Assembly (NCBI GenBank): GCA_037176705.1
Contig: CM073887.1
Span: forward strand, 29,453,501 to 29,517,500
Reading direction: 5' to 3'
Source of the DNA: Molossus alvarezi
Lineage: Eukaryota; Chordata; Mammalia; Chiroptera; Molossidae
Length of the DNA stretch: 64,000 bases
Both the position numbers and the translations under genes were made by a program. The notes beneath the pieces were generated by a model. That model saw only the letters and a list, made by a program, of their open reading frames with translations. It was not told where the DNA came from and searched no databases. Shown piece by piece: positions 23,164 through 34,249 of this stretch. The first letter of the stretch is position 1, and the number at the start of each line of letters is the position of its first letter.

Positions 23164-25787
23164 GGACTGGGGGAAGGAGCTCACGTGTTCATGGATATGC
23201 ATTCATCAGAATGGTATAAAAGGGATTTATTACAGGACTGGGGTGGAATGGTTCTACTAAAATAGTCTTCTATTCCCAACTTCATGTATTTAAATCCATA
23301 TTAATTAATAGTTCTAATAAATATAAACATTTTAATATTTTTTATTTTCATCACTTGGCACATGAAAATCTTAAATATATATTGAACATGACTATTCTAC
23401 TGCAATAGCACTTTGCAATTTTTGTTTGGTGGTATTTGTCTAGTGAACAATAATTACATCAAAGGAAATGGAAAAGTTCTGAGAAGTAATTTAAATTAGG
23501 CAGACTTCTGAAATTAGTAAACTTTACCTTTATGTGTGCTTGCCACCAAAATTTATATTTATATATATGTGTGCATTAATCATTCACAAATTTAAATAAA
23601 CAAAGAAAAAAAGAGTATTGATGGGTATTACCTGTATTGGGTTGATGCCTTTCCTTAAAATGATTTAAGTTTTATAACCTGAGATGGGAGGACAATTCAC
23701 TGATACTCTAATGTTTATCATCAATGATTTGTTGGTGGAAGTGATGCAGTTAGCATTTAGTGGTTGCTTCTCTTCCTAGAGCGCATGTGCTTCCTAGTGA
23801 GAAAGAAGAAACCAGGTAAACTATGTTTGAAGATATTGTGGCCAGATATCTAGGTCTAATCCTTGATCATAAGACATTAATTATTATGTTATAGTCATCA
23901 TCAGATTCTAATAAATGTCATGCCATAAATCCAAATACTAGGTAAAAACATCCTTAATAATGTCTTCCAGAGTGATAACATTCTGCCAGTTTAAAGGACT
24001 AGCATCCTGTGCATTGACGTTATTTGGCTAGTCTTGACCTTGCCTACATAATTTATGACCACCACATCAGTTTAAAAACTGTGTGCCTCAACTTGACTTA
24101 ATTTTCCTCTGTTTTACCTAAGTTCCATTTTTATTTTCTTGTATTTAAGAGATCTTATTATACAATTATGTATTTCCTTGTATCCAAACTTCTGCCCAGA
24201 TTGTCTTTGCTAATCTTTGTTAAACTGTCTGCAAGAAATCTACTTGCTCATTTCTCCCACTGATCTGCATTTCTTGGAGTCTATTTATGTAATTAATATA
24301 GCACTTTGGTATTCTTCCAAGAAGTGGTGTGGTACAAAGTAAAACATGAATGGTTTGCTATTATTTAGCTTTGATACCTGGCCAAGATATATGTCTAATT
24401 TCAAAACAAGATCACTTTATCAGAAAAATTGTAAAGGAATATTAAAATTGAATTATACTAGGAGTTTAGCATTCTGCTATTACAAACAAGAACTGAAGTT
24501 TCTTAATATAAGAATATTTTTTCAAATATATTATGCATACGGCATAACATATCTCTTTGATCACTTCAGAGTTCTCACATAATTAAATAATTACAATTTT
24601 CTCTTTACTATTCCTTCATTTTCAAATTAACATTTAAAACAGTTTGTAAATTAAAATTGCGGAAAATATATATTGCCAGGTGAATAATGCATCAAAGTCA
24701 TAGAAGCAAGTTAAAAAAGATATTACTTTCAAAATTCTAAATTATGTACATATCTCTACTAACAGGGTTCTAGCACAAATTTGGCTGTAAATGGAGTAGT
24801 CTATCCCTGTTTTCTTCATACTTTACAAGTCTGTTCCCATTCTTCCCAGCCAAATAAATTAATAACTAATTTATCCTCTTTAAGTACATTCTCATTAAAC
24901 ATTTCTAGTTTGTCAGATATTTTCATAGGTAATTTTTAAGTATATACAAATGCATAAGTAGTGAATTGGATTTTAAGAAACAAATAAAGTACAATATCAG
25001 TGAGTGTTACAACCATCTGACTATAGTTAAAATATGGCTAAGATTTATATCACTACAAATTTATGAGGCAAAACTTAGGATTTTGACAATACCAAGCTGT
25101 TCTTCTACTTATCCGGACTTTGCTGCACTTATGTTCTGTATCATAACCACGTATTCATTACCCTTATAAAATCCGTCATATCGTCTCTGCCTTTTATCTT
25201 GATCCTCTCAGTTTCTACAATGTATCTCCTACCACTTAGACATTCTCAATCCTCAGTAATATAAAAAATATATTATAAAACTAAGCAAAATAAACAAAAA
25301 GCAAACATACCCCTCTGGGGATTTGACTTTACTCTCCAGCTGAACACCATCCCAGGCCTCTCTTTCCTCACGATGTTTCTCCCATTTCATTTTTACCCCT
25401 TTACACATTTCTCAATTGTCCTGCCCTTCCTTGAAAAACTTTTTTTTACTTTCAAGTCTGAAACACCACCAAAAATGTGAGGTTTTTTGTTTGTTTGTTT
25501 ATTTTTTGTAGTCAGTGTTTCTATTCATTTCAAAGTATCTAACAGGCTTTGTCTTCGACATAATTGTTCTTGACCTGTCAGAAGGATTCTATACTATTGA
25601 AAGTTTCCCTCTTATATCATGTATCCTCTGGGGTTTCATGATTCCATTCTCACCTGGGTTTTCTCCTACAGTTTTCCTGTTCTTTCATTCTCTGAGTTGA
25701 CTGATTCAGCTTCCTATTTTTCTTGTATTGTTTTCAATACTCAGTTCTAGATCATGCGACTCTACTACATGTTCTCCAGATACAGTA
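23162..25787. other. Unassigned AT-rich sequence
   Basis: No repeat or coding signal I can name. Open frames of 60-80 codons (for example 24346-24582 and 24966-25169) are rich in Ile, Phe, Tyr and Lys, as expected from AT-rich DNA, and have no motifs. Confidence 0.5.
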
Positions 25788-26400
25788 CTGATGATTTATA
25801 CAGATTTCTAAATTGATATGTCTTATTGAGATATTGCCTGTGAGTTCCAAACATTTTAATTATCTGCCTACTTTGCATCCTCAGAGTGATATTCAAAGTA
25901 AAATCAAAGTCAAATGAAAAGCCCATGAGAATCCTAGACTCTTCATCTATTTAGAGGCAGAGCAGACAAACATTTCGTTAAGTGAGCAAGTAGAAGGATG
26001 GAGAGGTGAAGAAGATGAGGAACATGAGAGAGATGGCTAAATAAGTAAGGGAAGATCAGAAGTTCCCTTTTGGATATGACGGGTAGGCTGTTATTAGGTG
26101 TCCAAGTGGAGATGTCAAAAATACAGTTGACCATATGAGTCTGAAGTTTAATGGTGAGGATTGGCTAGAGATATAAATACGAGAGTTCTTAGAAGAAGGA
26201 TGGAACTGAAGTCCAGAGGACTGAATGAGATCACCGTAGGAGTGAGGAGTTTGGAGGAAAGACAAGACCTCAGTGTCTAGGAAAATCATTTAGGAATGAG
26301 AATATGAGGAGGAATCATTAAAGGCAATGAAACAGCGTTGGCCGGACAACAAAAGAAAAATTTACAGTGAGACAGTGCTAGAAAGCAAGTAAAGAAGAGA
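25788..26400 (-). repeat. Ancient interspersed element, antisense fragments
   Basis: About 26050-26320 ('gtgtccaagtggagatgtca', 'gagatataaatacgagagtt', 'tgaatgagatcaccgtagga') is a diverged copy of an old mammal-wide interspersed repeat, antisense to the copy at 26650-27500. About 25788-25870 may be a sense scrap of the same family. I cannot name the family reliably from memory. The 77-codon minus-strand frame here is not a gene. Confidence 0.5.
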
Positions 26401-26662
26401 AAAATGTTCATTTTTCTAAATAAATATGTTTTATCTCTGTAATGGATTTTTTAGAGAGAGAAAGGTAAGGAGAGAAAGAGATAGAAACATTGATGTGAGA
26501 AAGAAACATTGATCAGTTGCCTCCTGCATGCCCCTTACTGGGGATGAAGCCCTAAACCCAGGCATGTGTCCTGACCAGGAATTGAACCAGGACCTCTCAG
26601 TCCGTGGGATGATGTTCAATCCACTGAATCACCAGGCTGGGGAGAAAGTGTTTCTTTTTCAA
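26397..26662 (-). mobile_element. Ves SINE, short form, older copy
   Basis: Complemented Ves with body 'gcctcctgcatgccccttac' and a degraded head ending 'ccactgaatcaccaggctgg'. Flanks 'gagaaaaatgttcatttttc' (about 26398) and 'gagaaagtgtttctttttc' (about 26642) are a plausible eroded TSD. It is more diverged than other Ves copies here, so probably older. Confidence 0.85.
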
Positions 26663-27500
26663 CCATCTTCCCCATCATAGTTTCAGCTAACTCCGTCCGG
26701 CTCAGACCTTTGAAAGTATCCCTGCTTATTCTCTATCTCACACCCAACATATATTCTATCAGAAAATCTTTCCAGCTCTAAGAGATTTGATTCCAACTCT
26801 ACTGCTGCCACACTGGTCTGAGCCATTGTCACCTCCCACCTACACTGCTACAATATCCTCTCTACTGGTCCTTCCAATTTTGTCCTTGCCCTGTTTAACC
26901 TATTCTCAATAGTCAGATTCTGATTCTATTTGAATGCAACTTAGATAATGTTATACCTCTGAGAAAAACCTTCAATATTTTCTCAGCTCTCTCAAATGCT
27001 AGTTTATCTGCCCCTAGTGCCTCCCTGATTGTATTTCCTATGAAAACCCCTGGACTCTTTGGTATTTTTGACAATGCCAAGAACTCTTATATTTCAGGAA
27101 GCCTGTAGTTGTTTTCTCTCCTAGAACATGTTCTCCCTAGATATATGCTCAGAGCATCTTCTCATCTCATTCAGAATTTTATTCAAAACTCATGTGATTG
27201 TTATATACCTATATAAAATTGCAAAACTACCTCTTTTCCCCTAAACATACAGATCATGTATCATAGAAATGTACAGTTGGAACTTATATAATTTTATAAC
27301 CAATGCTACCCCAATATAGTTAATTAAAAAATAAAATAAATAATACTTATTACCATTTACGCAGTATGTTCAATAAGGACGTATTTTTATGTTTTATTCA
27401 TCCTTTATATCCTATCATCTGGAACAGCGTCTGGCACATAAAAATAATCTATGCATATTTGTTGAAAGAATAAATGACTAAATAAATAAATGAATGGCAA
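26663..27500 (+). repeat. Ancient LINE-like 3' region ending in (GAAT)n
   Basis: A diverged, ordered match to an old mammalian repeat: 'cacacccaacatatattcta', 'ctgctgccacactggtctga', 'cctacactgctacaatatcc', and at the end 'gcgtctggcacata' then 'tttgttgaaagaataaatga'. The terminal 'aataaatgaatg' resembles the tails of L2/MIR-type elements. It is interrupted by a short L1 3' end at 27245-27345. Family label uncertain. Confidence 0.5.
27245..27345 (+). mobile_element. L1MA/L1MB-like 3' terminus
   Basis: 'catagaaatgtacagttgga', 'acttatataattttataacc' and 'ccaatatagttaattaaaaa' recall the extreme 3' end of middle-aged L1 elements, with an A-rich tail. It seems to be a tiny 5'-truncated insertion within the ancient element. 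Confidence 0.5.
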
Positions 27501-30500
27501 AAAGGAGGAAAGAGAGTTTTTCATTAACAAATACCTCTTTGAAAAATTTAAGGCTGCTTGTCCTATAATTATGACAAACTAATGTGTTTTTTTTAAAAAC
27601 AAGCAACTTATATTTAGACAGATACTCTAAAAATAAGTTATAACTTGAAAACTCACTTAATTAACAAGGACAGAACAGCATTCAAACTCAAAGGCTGGAT
27701 GAGGGAGGGTAGGGAATTAAAACACAAAAAATGTTAACGTCTAATAGAGTCATGCATTGGGTTAGCTAACCCAATAAATATACAGTTGTCAATATGCACA
27801 TTCTGAAAATATGATGCTGGGATTAAAGCTTACAGCAAAATAAATTATATATATTTTTATTATGTGTATAAATTTTACCAAAATTTACTGGCATTAAGAC
27901 AGATCTGCAGTTCAGTGTGTGTGTGTGTGTGTGTGTGTGCGTGTGTGTGTGTGTACATGTATGTAATTGTCACTTTCTGTTAAAAACATATTTTAAAGTT
28001 ATTTTTAGTTTGAGACCCTGAAACTTTTAGACAGAGTAAACCACATGAATATTAACTGAAAAGTCATAGAGTGCACAATTTCTACTTAGAAACTGAAAGC
28101 AAGCTAATTCTTTTGGAGTTGCCTGGTAACTGATAAAGAGTATGTCAAATTGAAAGACAGGTCTGACTGAAGCAGCCTTTGAATAAGTAATAGAATTGTT
28201 GTCAACTTTAGCCTTGGAGAAGTGAGACAGGGACTGATTCTAAGTTAAATTGAAGGAAAGACAGTTGAAACGTCTTTTGTGTTTTTTACTGAATTTTCCA
28301 CTGTTTGCTCTTAAACTTTTCCCCTCACCAACAACTTATGATTAATGTAGAGATGTTGAAAGTGAATTCTGAAGACATCATTCATAATCTGTTTGAATTA
28401 AATGGAATAGCCTAAGGCATGTGAGAGGCATGACAAGTTATTTTTTATTCATTAACCATTTGTCCATTTCTTTACAAATTCATATTCATATAATGGATTG
28501 ATTTCTTAGAGAAATATAGGTCCACTAGGAATGATTACTACTCTAATAAAAGATTTGGCATATGTATTTGTTAAGATGATAATTATATCACAATGACTCC
28601 TGGATATATGGACAATAAAACATTTAGACAAGTCTTTACTTATATTGATACTTTATATCAGGCTGTTGCACACATGTGTACAGATTTTGATCTATTTCTG
28701 TTTTAATTCCAGCAGGAAAAAAGTCAAGAAAGTTCAAGAATCAAAGGTAAGGAATGTTTAAGATTATAGTCTCATAAATTCATGTAAGCATAGGTGAAGA
28801 AATATAAAAGGTTGATGCTACTTTGAAAATATAGTTAAAATTGAAAAAACAGTGAGAATTAATCTTCAGTGTGATTTTAAAACCATTTTGAGCCCTTTGG
28901 GGAAACTTGGCCATAATTTTCTGTGTGTCCCCTGAATTGTTGTCATAGAATTCCTCCACCAAGCATTGTTCGTAAGAGCTGGTTTCCTGTCCCAACCATG
29001 ATTTAGCAGATGAACTTTTCCTAATATACCTCATGGAGAACCATTTATTTAGACACTGCTCTATCATTTTATTTTCTATGAAAAAGCAAGAAAGTATTTA
29101 TTTCTACATTAAAATTGCTGATAGCTTTTTGTGTGGCATAGTCAACTCTAGTCTGACAGGGAGACTTTTTTCCCCCATAAAGACATTGTTAAGTTTTGAA
29201 GTTTGCTCATTGAGATAATAAATGCCTCTAGGAAGTTTTCATCTTACCAGACTATTTGTGTTGTTTTCCAGCAACTACAGCATAGCTGGTTATTTTGTAT
29301 ATGGAATTATTACACTTATTTAATCTCAAAACACTTATGTTAATTCAAAGTTTTATGCATTGGTGTTGCTAAAGGGAATTTCTGTTTGAAGAAGTACTGG
29401 ATCGCATGCATTTGAACTCTATAAGCATTGTAAGCATACTGAGTGCTTCTTCCTTCTCGTGATAGGTGCTAGTGATTCAGGTTAATCTTAAATCATTTTT
29501 ATAATTCTATTATAGTTCAAATAAGTTTCATGTCACTTTCTTCTTGATGCTTTATTGCCTTAGGGTACATAAATCATACCATCTGAAGTAGTAGAACTTA
29601 TTTTCCAACTGCTGTCTAAGAACATGTTTTCTTTTATAATGTAATACAATTTTTAAGATGAGGCTTATCACTGCTTCACTGTTATTGGCTGACACGTGGT
29701 TCAGAGGTGTCACACAAAGGCATCTACATTACTGAATTCTATGTCAGTCAGAGGTGCATGGTTACACCAGGATTGTTGCTTAACTCTGCTTAGAAGAACT
29801 CTGCATTTTTGACCATGGGAATCATCTGGAATGTTATCTTACTGGAAATTATGGATAACTCATTTAACATGTTTTTAAATATCAATGTTAAGAGAATAAA
29901 ATGTAAGGTATAAAGCTATAGTTGACCCATTGGTAGATGATAAAAATTCTGAAAATCAAATATTGTATCTTTCTTGGTAATTTAATTATTGAAATATAAC
30001 CTATGTCTTCATGTAATATTAGTAACCAATTCTCAGCTAGGACTTCTCTGGGCTTTCTGACTAATTGGTAATCTCATTCGCCAGATTGTTTTTATTATAT
30101 AATCAGGTACGCATGCAGAGGAAGTCTTTAATCTTCTAATTTCCTGCATTTTGTGCCTATTTCTGCTTAGGACAACCACTTCAACCTCATGATACTCGTG
30201 ACCTGAAATTACATTAACACACAAAGCACTCCAATAAACATCAATCCCTCTTTCCTCTGTGCACATGGAGAAGTATATTGATATCATTAGAAACTTGCAG
30301 TTCTATCTCTGATTAATTACTTGACATGCACACATGCTCTTATTCTAATATTATTTTGTATTCTAAGATTATATTTACATGAAATTCACCTGACAAATTG
30401 AATTTTGGTTCAATAGTTAATATCTATTGATTTCTCAATTGATTTTTGTGTTTAGATTGTCTGTTGTTAAATGGGTTAAAGCCTAATATATTTAGTTACA

Positions 30501-30662
30501 TAGTTTTTAGCTTTATAGTAGTTTGATATGCTTCCTTAAAGTTTAATTGAACATAATAGCAAGACAATGAAGAAAGTCCTATAGATTAAAAAAAAAGAAA
30601 GAAAGATCAACTATCCAGAAAGCCATATTTCAAACATCTTTGGTGACATTACAGATATTTAA
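27501..30662. other. Unassigned sequence with a (GT)n microsatellite
   Basis: No gene found. A (GT)n tract with one GC interruption lies at 27915-27954. 28690-30300 is fairly complex and repeat-free; frames of 61-95 codons there (for example 28780-29067 and 30033-30287 on the minus strand) show no motifs, conserved splice context or family resemblance. Confidence 0.5.
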
Positions 30663-30909
30663 AAATAGAGTACAGTCTGACCGTTGTGACTTAGTGGTGG
30701 AGCATCAACCCAAGCACCAAGAGGTTGCCAGTATGATTTCCAGCCAGGATGCATGCCCAGGTTGTGGGCCCAATCCCCAGTGAGGAGCATGTGGAAGGTG
30801 GCCAATCAATGTTCCTCTCATTGATGTTTCTGTCTCTCTTTTCCTCTCATTTCCTCTCTCTAAATAAAGAAAAAAAAGTTTTTTTAATAAAAATAAAATA
30901 GAATACATT
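30663..30909 (+). mobile_element. Ves SINE, short form
   Basis: Sense Ves: degraded head 'tctgaccgttgtgacttagt', 'caccaagaggttgccagta', 'ccaggttgtgggcccaatcc', then CT-rich and 'ctctctaaataaagaaaaaa'. Flanking 'aaatagagtaca' (about 30663) and 'aaatagaataca' (about 30896) form a TSD with one mismatch. Confidence 0.92.
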
Positions 30910-31871
30910 ATGCTTTTATAATCTCTTAAGAATTCTATAAATATTATTGGGAAATATTTTCTTTGAAGAATAGCTCTAGTATAAAGATCACAACAAATCA
31001 ACTATCCTCTCCAAATATTTTTCAGGGGAGTATTTTAATTTGTGATTGATTTATTCATTTATATTTGAGCTCATTCTAGAGTTACCAGTGATGAAATAAT
31101 AATAGTTTTTGAGAAAATAGCTTTAACATTCTGTCAACTTAGTGGAGTTTTTAATTTTCGAAAACTGTTTAAAATATTTACCACAGTCAGAAGAATAACA
31201 TCATTGTGGAAAGTTCACATATGGTGATGCTGTAACAGGCTCCTAAGGATCAGCTTGACCCTTGCTCTGTTGGAAAAAAGGTATTTGAGACTCTGCAGCA
31301 GAAAGACTCAGCTGCTTTCATCACACAGTGTTTCCCTTCTCTCATCAAATGGACACTCTTCACTCTTCCCATTCGGAAGTGATGAAATAAAGTACATTCC
31401 CCGTTCCTTGCTAGTTATATTTGGGGTGAGTCGCTAATAATCGTCAGGTAGCTAGCTAGTCAGGAACAGAGTGGATAAAAATTCTTATTTCTAAAAGCCA
31501 TTGGATATATGACATGAACAAATAAAATATTAAGTAAAACCAAAATATGGTAATTCATACATATGAGCCCTCTATGAGACTCTGACTAATTGTTTCATGT
31601 TTTTATGTTTAGGGAATAAAAATATAACCAGTACAATAACTAATACCTGAAATGGAGATTTTTGCCATTGTATAGAATTCAGCATCACTCTATTTTTAAC
31701 AAATTACAATGTCATACATTAAGAATGTTACGTTCTTTGATATTTCAGTTTAGAAATCTATTGCTGAAACTAACAATTGTTTGTAGAACTTATGAAAAAT
31801 GAAATTATCATATTCAATAGTTACAATCCTTAGTAAGTCCAAAACTCTAAAAGACAAGAAAATTCACTTCT
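30910..31871. other. Unassigned AT-rich sequence
   Basis: No recognisable gene or repeat. The 60-codon plus frame at 31255-31437 has no motifs. Confidence 0.5.
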
Positions 31872-31886
31872 AGAAAATGTGAACCA

Positions 31887-32047
31887 GCCTGGCCGGTGTG
31901 ACTCAGTGGTTGAGCATCAACCCATGCACTAAGAGGTCACCGGTTCGATTACCCGGTCAGAGCACATGCCCAGGATGTGGGCCTGATCTCTAGTGGGGGC
32001 ATTCAGGAGATGGCCAATCAGTGTTCTCCCTCATCGATTTTTCTATC
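31887..32047 (+). mobile_element. Ves SINE 5' portion of the chimera
   Basis: Head 'gcctggccggtgtgactcag' with pol III A-box-like 'tgactcagtgg' and B-box-like 'ggttcgatta', then the body up to the CT-rich region, where it stops abruptly. The normal CT-rich end and A-rich tail are absent. Confidence 0.9.
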
Positions 32048-33290
32048 AGCTACATACAAAAAAATGAAACTAGACCATCAACTTACACCATACACAAGAA
32101 TAAACTCAAAATGGATAGAACACTTTAATGTGACTTGGGAATCCATAAAAATTCTAGAAGAAAATGTAGACAACAACATTTCAGACATCATACACAGCAG
32201 AATTTTCACTGATACATCACCTAAAGCAACAGAAATAAAAGAGAAAATGAACACATGGGACTATATCAATCTAAAAAGCTTCTGCACAGCAGAAGAAACA
32301 ACCACCAAAATGGATAGGCAACCCACTGTATGGGATAGCATAATTGCCAACGATAGATCAGATAAGGGGTTAATTTTCAAAATATATAGAGTGCTCATAC
32401 AACTCAACAAAAGGAAATTAAAATGGGCAGAGGAGCTGAATAGACACCTCTCCAAACAGGACATACAAATGGCTAAAAGACATATGAAGAAATGCTCAAC
32501 ATCACTAATCATCAGAGAGATCAAATTAAAACAACAATGAATTATCACCTCACAACTGTCAGAATGACCGCCATCAACAAATCATCAAACAACAAGTGTT
32601 GGCGAGGGTATGGGAAAAAGGGAACTCTAGTACACTGCTGGTGGGAATGCAAACTGGTGCAGCCACTATGGAAAACAATATGGTGTTACCTTGAAAAATT
32701 AAAAATTGAACTTCCATTTGACTCAGTGATCCCCCTTCTAGGAATATACCCTAAGAAGCCTGAAACACCAATCAGAAAAAATATATGTACCTCCATGTTT
32801 GTAGCAACACTATTTACAATAGCTAAGATCTGGAAATAGCCCAAATGTCCATCAGTAGATGAATGGATGAAAAAGCAGTGGTACATATACACAATGGAGT
32901 ACTATGCAGCTGTAAGAAAGAAAGATCTCTTATCCTTTGAGATGACATGGAGGGACCTGGAAAGTATCATCCTAAGTGAAACAAGCCAAACAGAGAAAGA
33001 CAAGTATCATATAATCTCACTTATTTGTGGAATATAATGAACATAACAGTCTGATGAATTGGATAGTCCCAGAGACGTGGAAGTGGGGTACAGACTGACA
33101 ATCCCCAGAAGAGGGGGTGTGAGGGAAAGAAATAAACCACAGAACTTTTATGCATGTATGCATGAACAATGGACATGGACAACAAAGCTGGGGACAGGGC
33201 GGGGGGGGGGGCGGGGGATCAGTAAAGGGAAAAGGAGAAACATCTGTAACAAAAAGAAATTAATTAATTAATAAAAAATAAAATAAATAT
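32046..33290 (+). pseudogene. L1 ORF2 C-terminus and 3'UTR of the chimera
   Basis: Close match to 11040-12250 of the full-length L1. The ORF2 C-terminal region reads in frame to 32540 ([18 protein letters not shown]), shifts frame, then continues as [20 protein letters not shown] at about 32625-32690 and on to the SQTEKDKYHIISLICGI terminus with stop near 33039. It encodes no complete domain. The 3'UTR carries an uninterrupted G-run near 33200-33213. Confidence 0.9.
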
Positions 33291-33323
33291 ACTTAATGAA
33301 ATCAAAAAAGAAAATGTGAACCA

Positions 33324-33861
33324 AAAGATTCATAGTTTTGTTTATTTGTTTGCTTTTGGTGAACAGTAATTCTGAATCGGTCCCAGACAAGTGTACTTAT
33401 GGCAGATTTGTGATAATTATTCTTAAAAAAAATAATTAAATGTTGTAAAGCAATGTGAGGGAGCAATAATTGTCTTAGATAGTGTTTACACTGTAGCAGT
33501 TGCATTATATCAGAACAATTCTATTTTTACTCTATTTGTTTTATTAAAAACACAATTTGTAAATAAAATGAGGGCAAAATAAATTCCATTAATAATTATT
33601 GATTACCTTGAGGCAAAAAATGCCAATGTCAAATGTGTAAAACTTAATAATAGATGACTGACTGGTAACTCTTTAATTACAAATATGAATATCGCAAATA
33701 TTTCAATCCATTTTACTATATACCTAGCTTGACAATATGAATATAAATTCATTGTTGATTAACTAATCAATTAAAAATGTAATCCTCAATTATTATGAAC
33801 ACATTGTCAGACTTTTCTGATTTTATTAGCTTACACCTCTTCCATTTAAGATCTTTTACTA
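33324..33861. other. Unassigned AT-rich sequence
   Basis: Nothing recognisable. The 67-codon minus frame at 33302-33505 overlaps the L1 tail and is not credible. Confidence 0.5.
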
Positions 33862-33862
33862 T

Positions 33863-34122
33863 TAAAATATGATTACACCCTGGCTGGTTTGGCTCAGCGG
33901 TTAGAGTGTTGGCCCATGGACCAAAGAGTCTTGGGTTTGATTCTGGTCAAGGGCATATACCTCGGTTGTGGTTCACCCTGGGCCCTGGTCGGGGCTGTGG
34001 CAGGGGGCAACCAGTCGATGTGTCTCTCTCACATCAATGTTTCTCTTTCTCTCTCTCTCCCTCCCTTTCACTCTATCTGAAAATAAATAGAAAAATGGCT
34101 TTAGGTAAGGATTTTTAAAAAA
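33863..34122 (+). mobile_element. Ves SINE, long form
   Basis: Sense Ves from 33878: head 'ccctggctggtttggctcag', B-box-like 'gggtttgattctggtcaagg', CT-rich part, 'ggctttaggtaagga' and tail. The left TSD is 'taaaatatgattaca' (33863-33877). The right TSD reads 'taaaatatgg' (34124-34133) plus 'tcaca' (34245-34249) and is split by the next insertion. Confidence 0.92.
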
Positions 34123-34244
34123 GTAAAATATGGCCCTGGCCAGTTTGGCTTAGTGGTTGGAGCGTCAGCCTGTGGACCAGAGAGTCCCAGGTTCAGTTCC
34201 CACTAGGGGCATGTACCAAAAAAAAAAAAAAAAGTAAAATATGG
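34117..34244 (+). mobile_element. Ves tRNA-head-only insertion with poly(A)
   Basis: Only the first 84 nt of Ves are present (34134-34217: 'ccctggccagtttggcttag' to 'aggggcatgtacc'). The next base starts a run of about 16 A (34218-34233). Perfect direct repeats end in 'gtaaaatatgg' at 34123-34133 and 34234-34244, extendable leftwards through the A's to 17 bp. The site reads TTTTT/AAAAAA, an ideal L1 endonuclease target. This is a complete retroposition of a tRNA-like RNA lacking the SINE body. Confidence 0.9.
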
Positions 34245-34249
34245 TCACA

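Larger units (their letters stand above)
31872..33323 (+). mobile_element. Chimeric Ves SINE-L1 retroinsertion
   Basis: One TSD, 'agaaaatgtgaacca', perfect at 31872-31886 and 33309-33323, encloses two fused retroposons in the same orientation. 31887-32047 is the 5' part of a short-form Ves, from its head to 'catcgatttttctat', without its own 3' tail. From 32046 the sequence is L1 ORF2, 5'-truncated, running through the ORF2 C-terminus, stop near 33039, G-rich 3'UTR and A-rich tail. Ves and L1 share only 'tc' at the join. No TSD or tail separates them, so one integration event is the simplest reading. Confidence 0.9.

Noticed and set aside
33889..34118. tRNA gene candidates from tRNA-like A and B boxes
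   Set aside because: These and similar hits at 17590, 44159 and 51506 are Ves SINE heads without a foldable acceptor/anticodon set, followed by SINE bodies or A tails.
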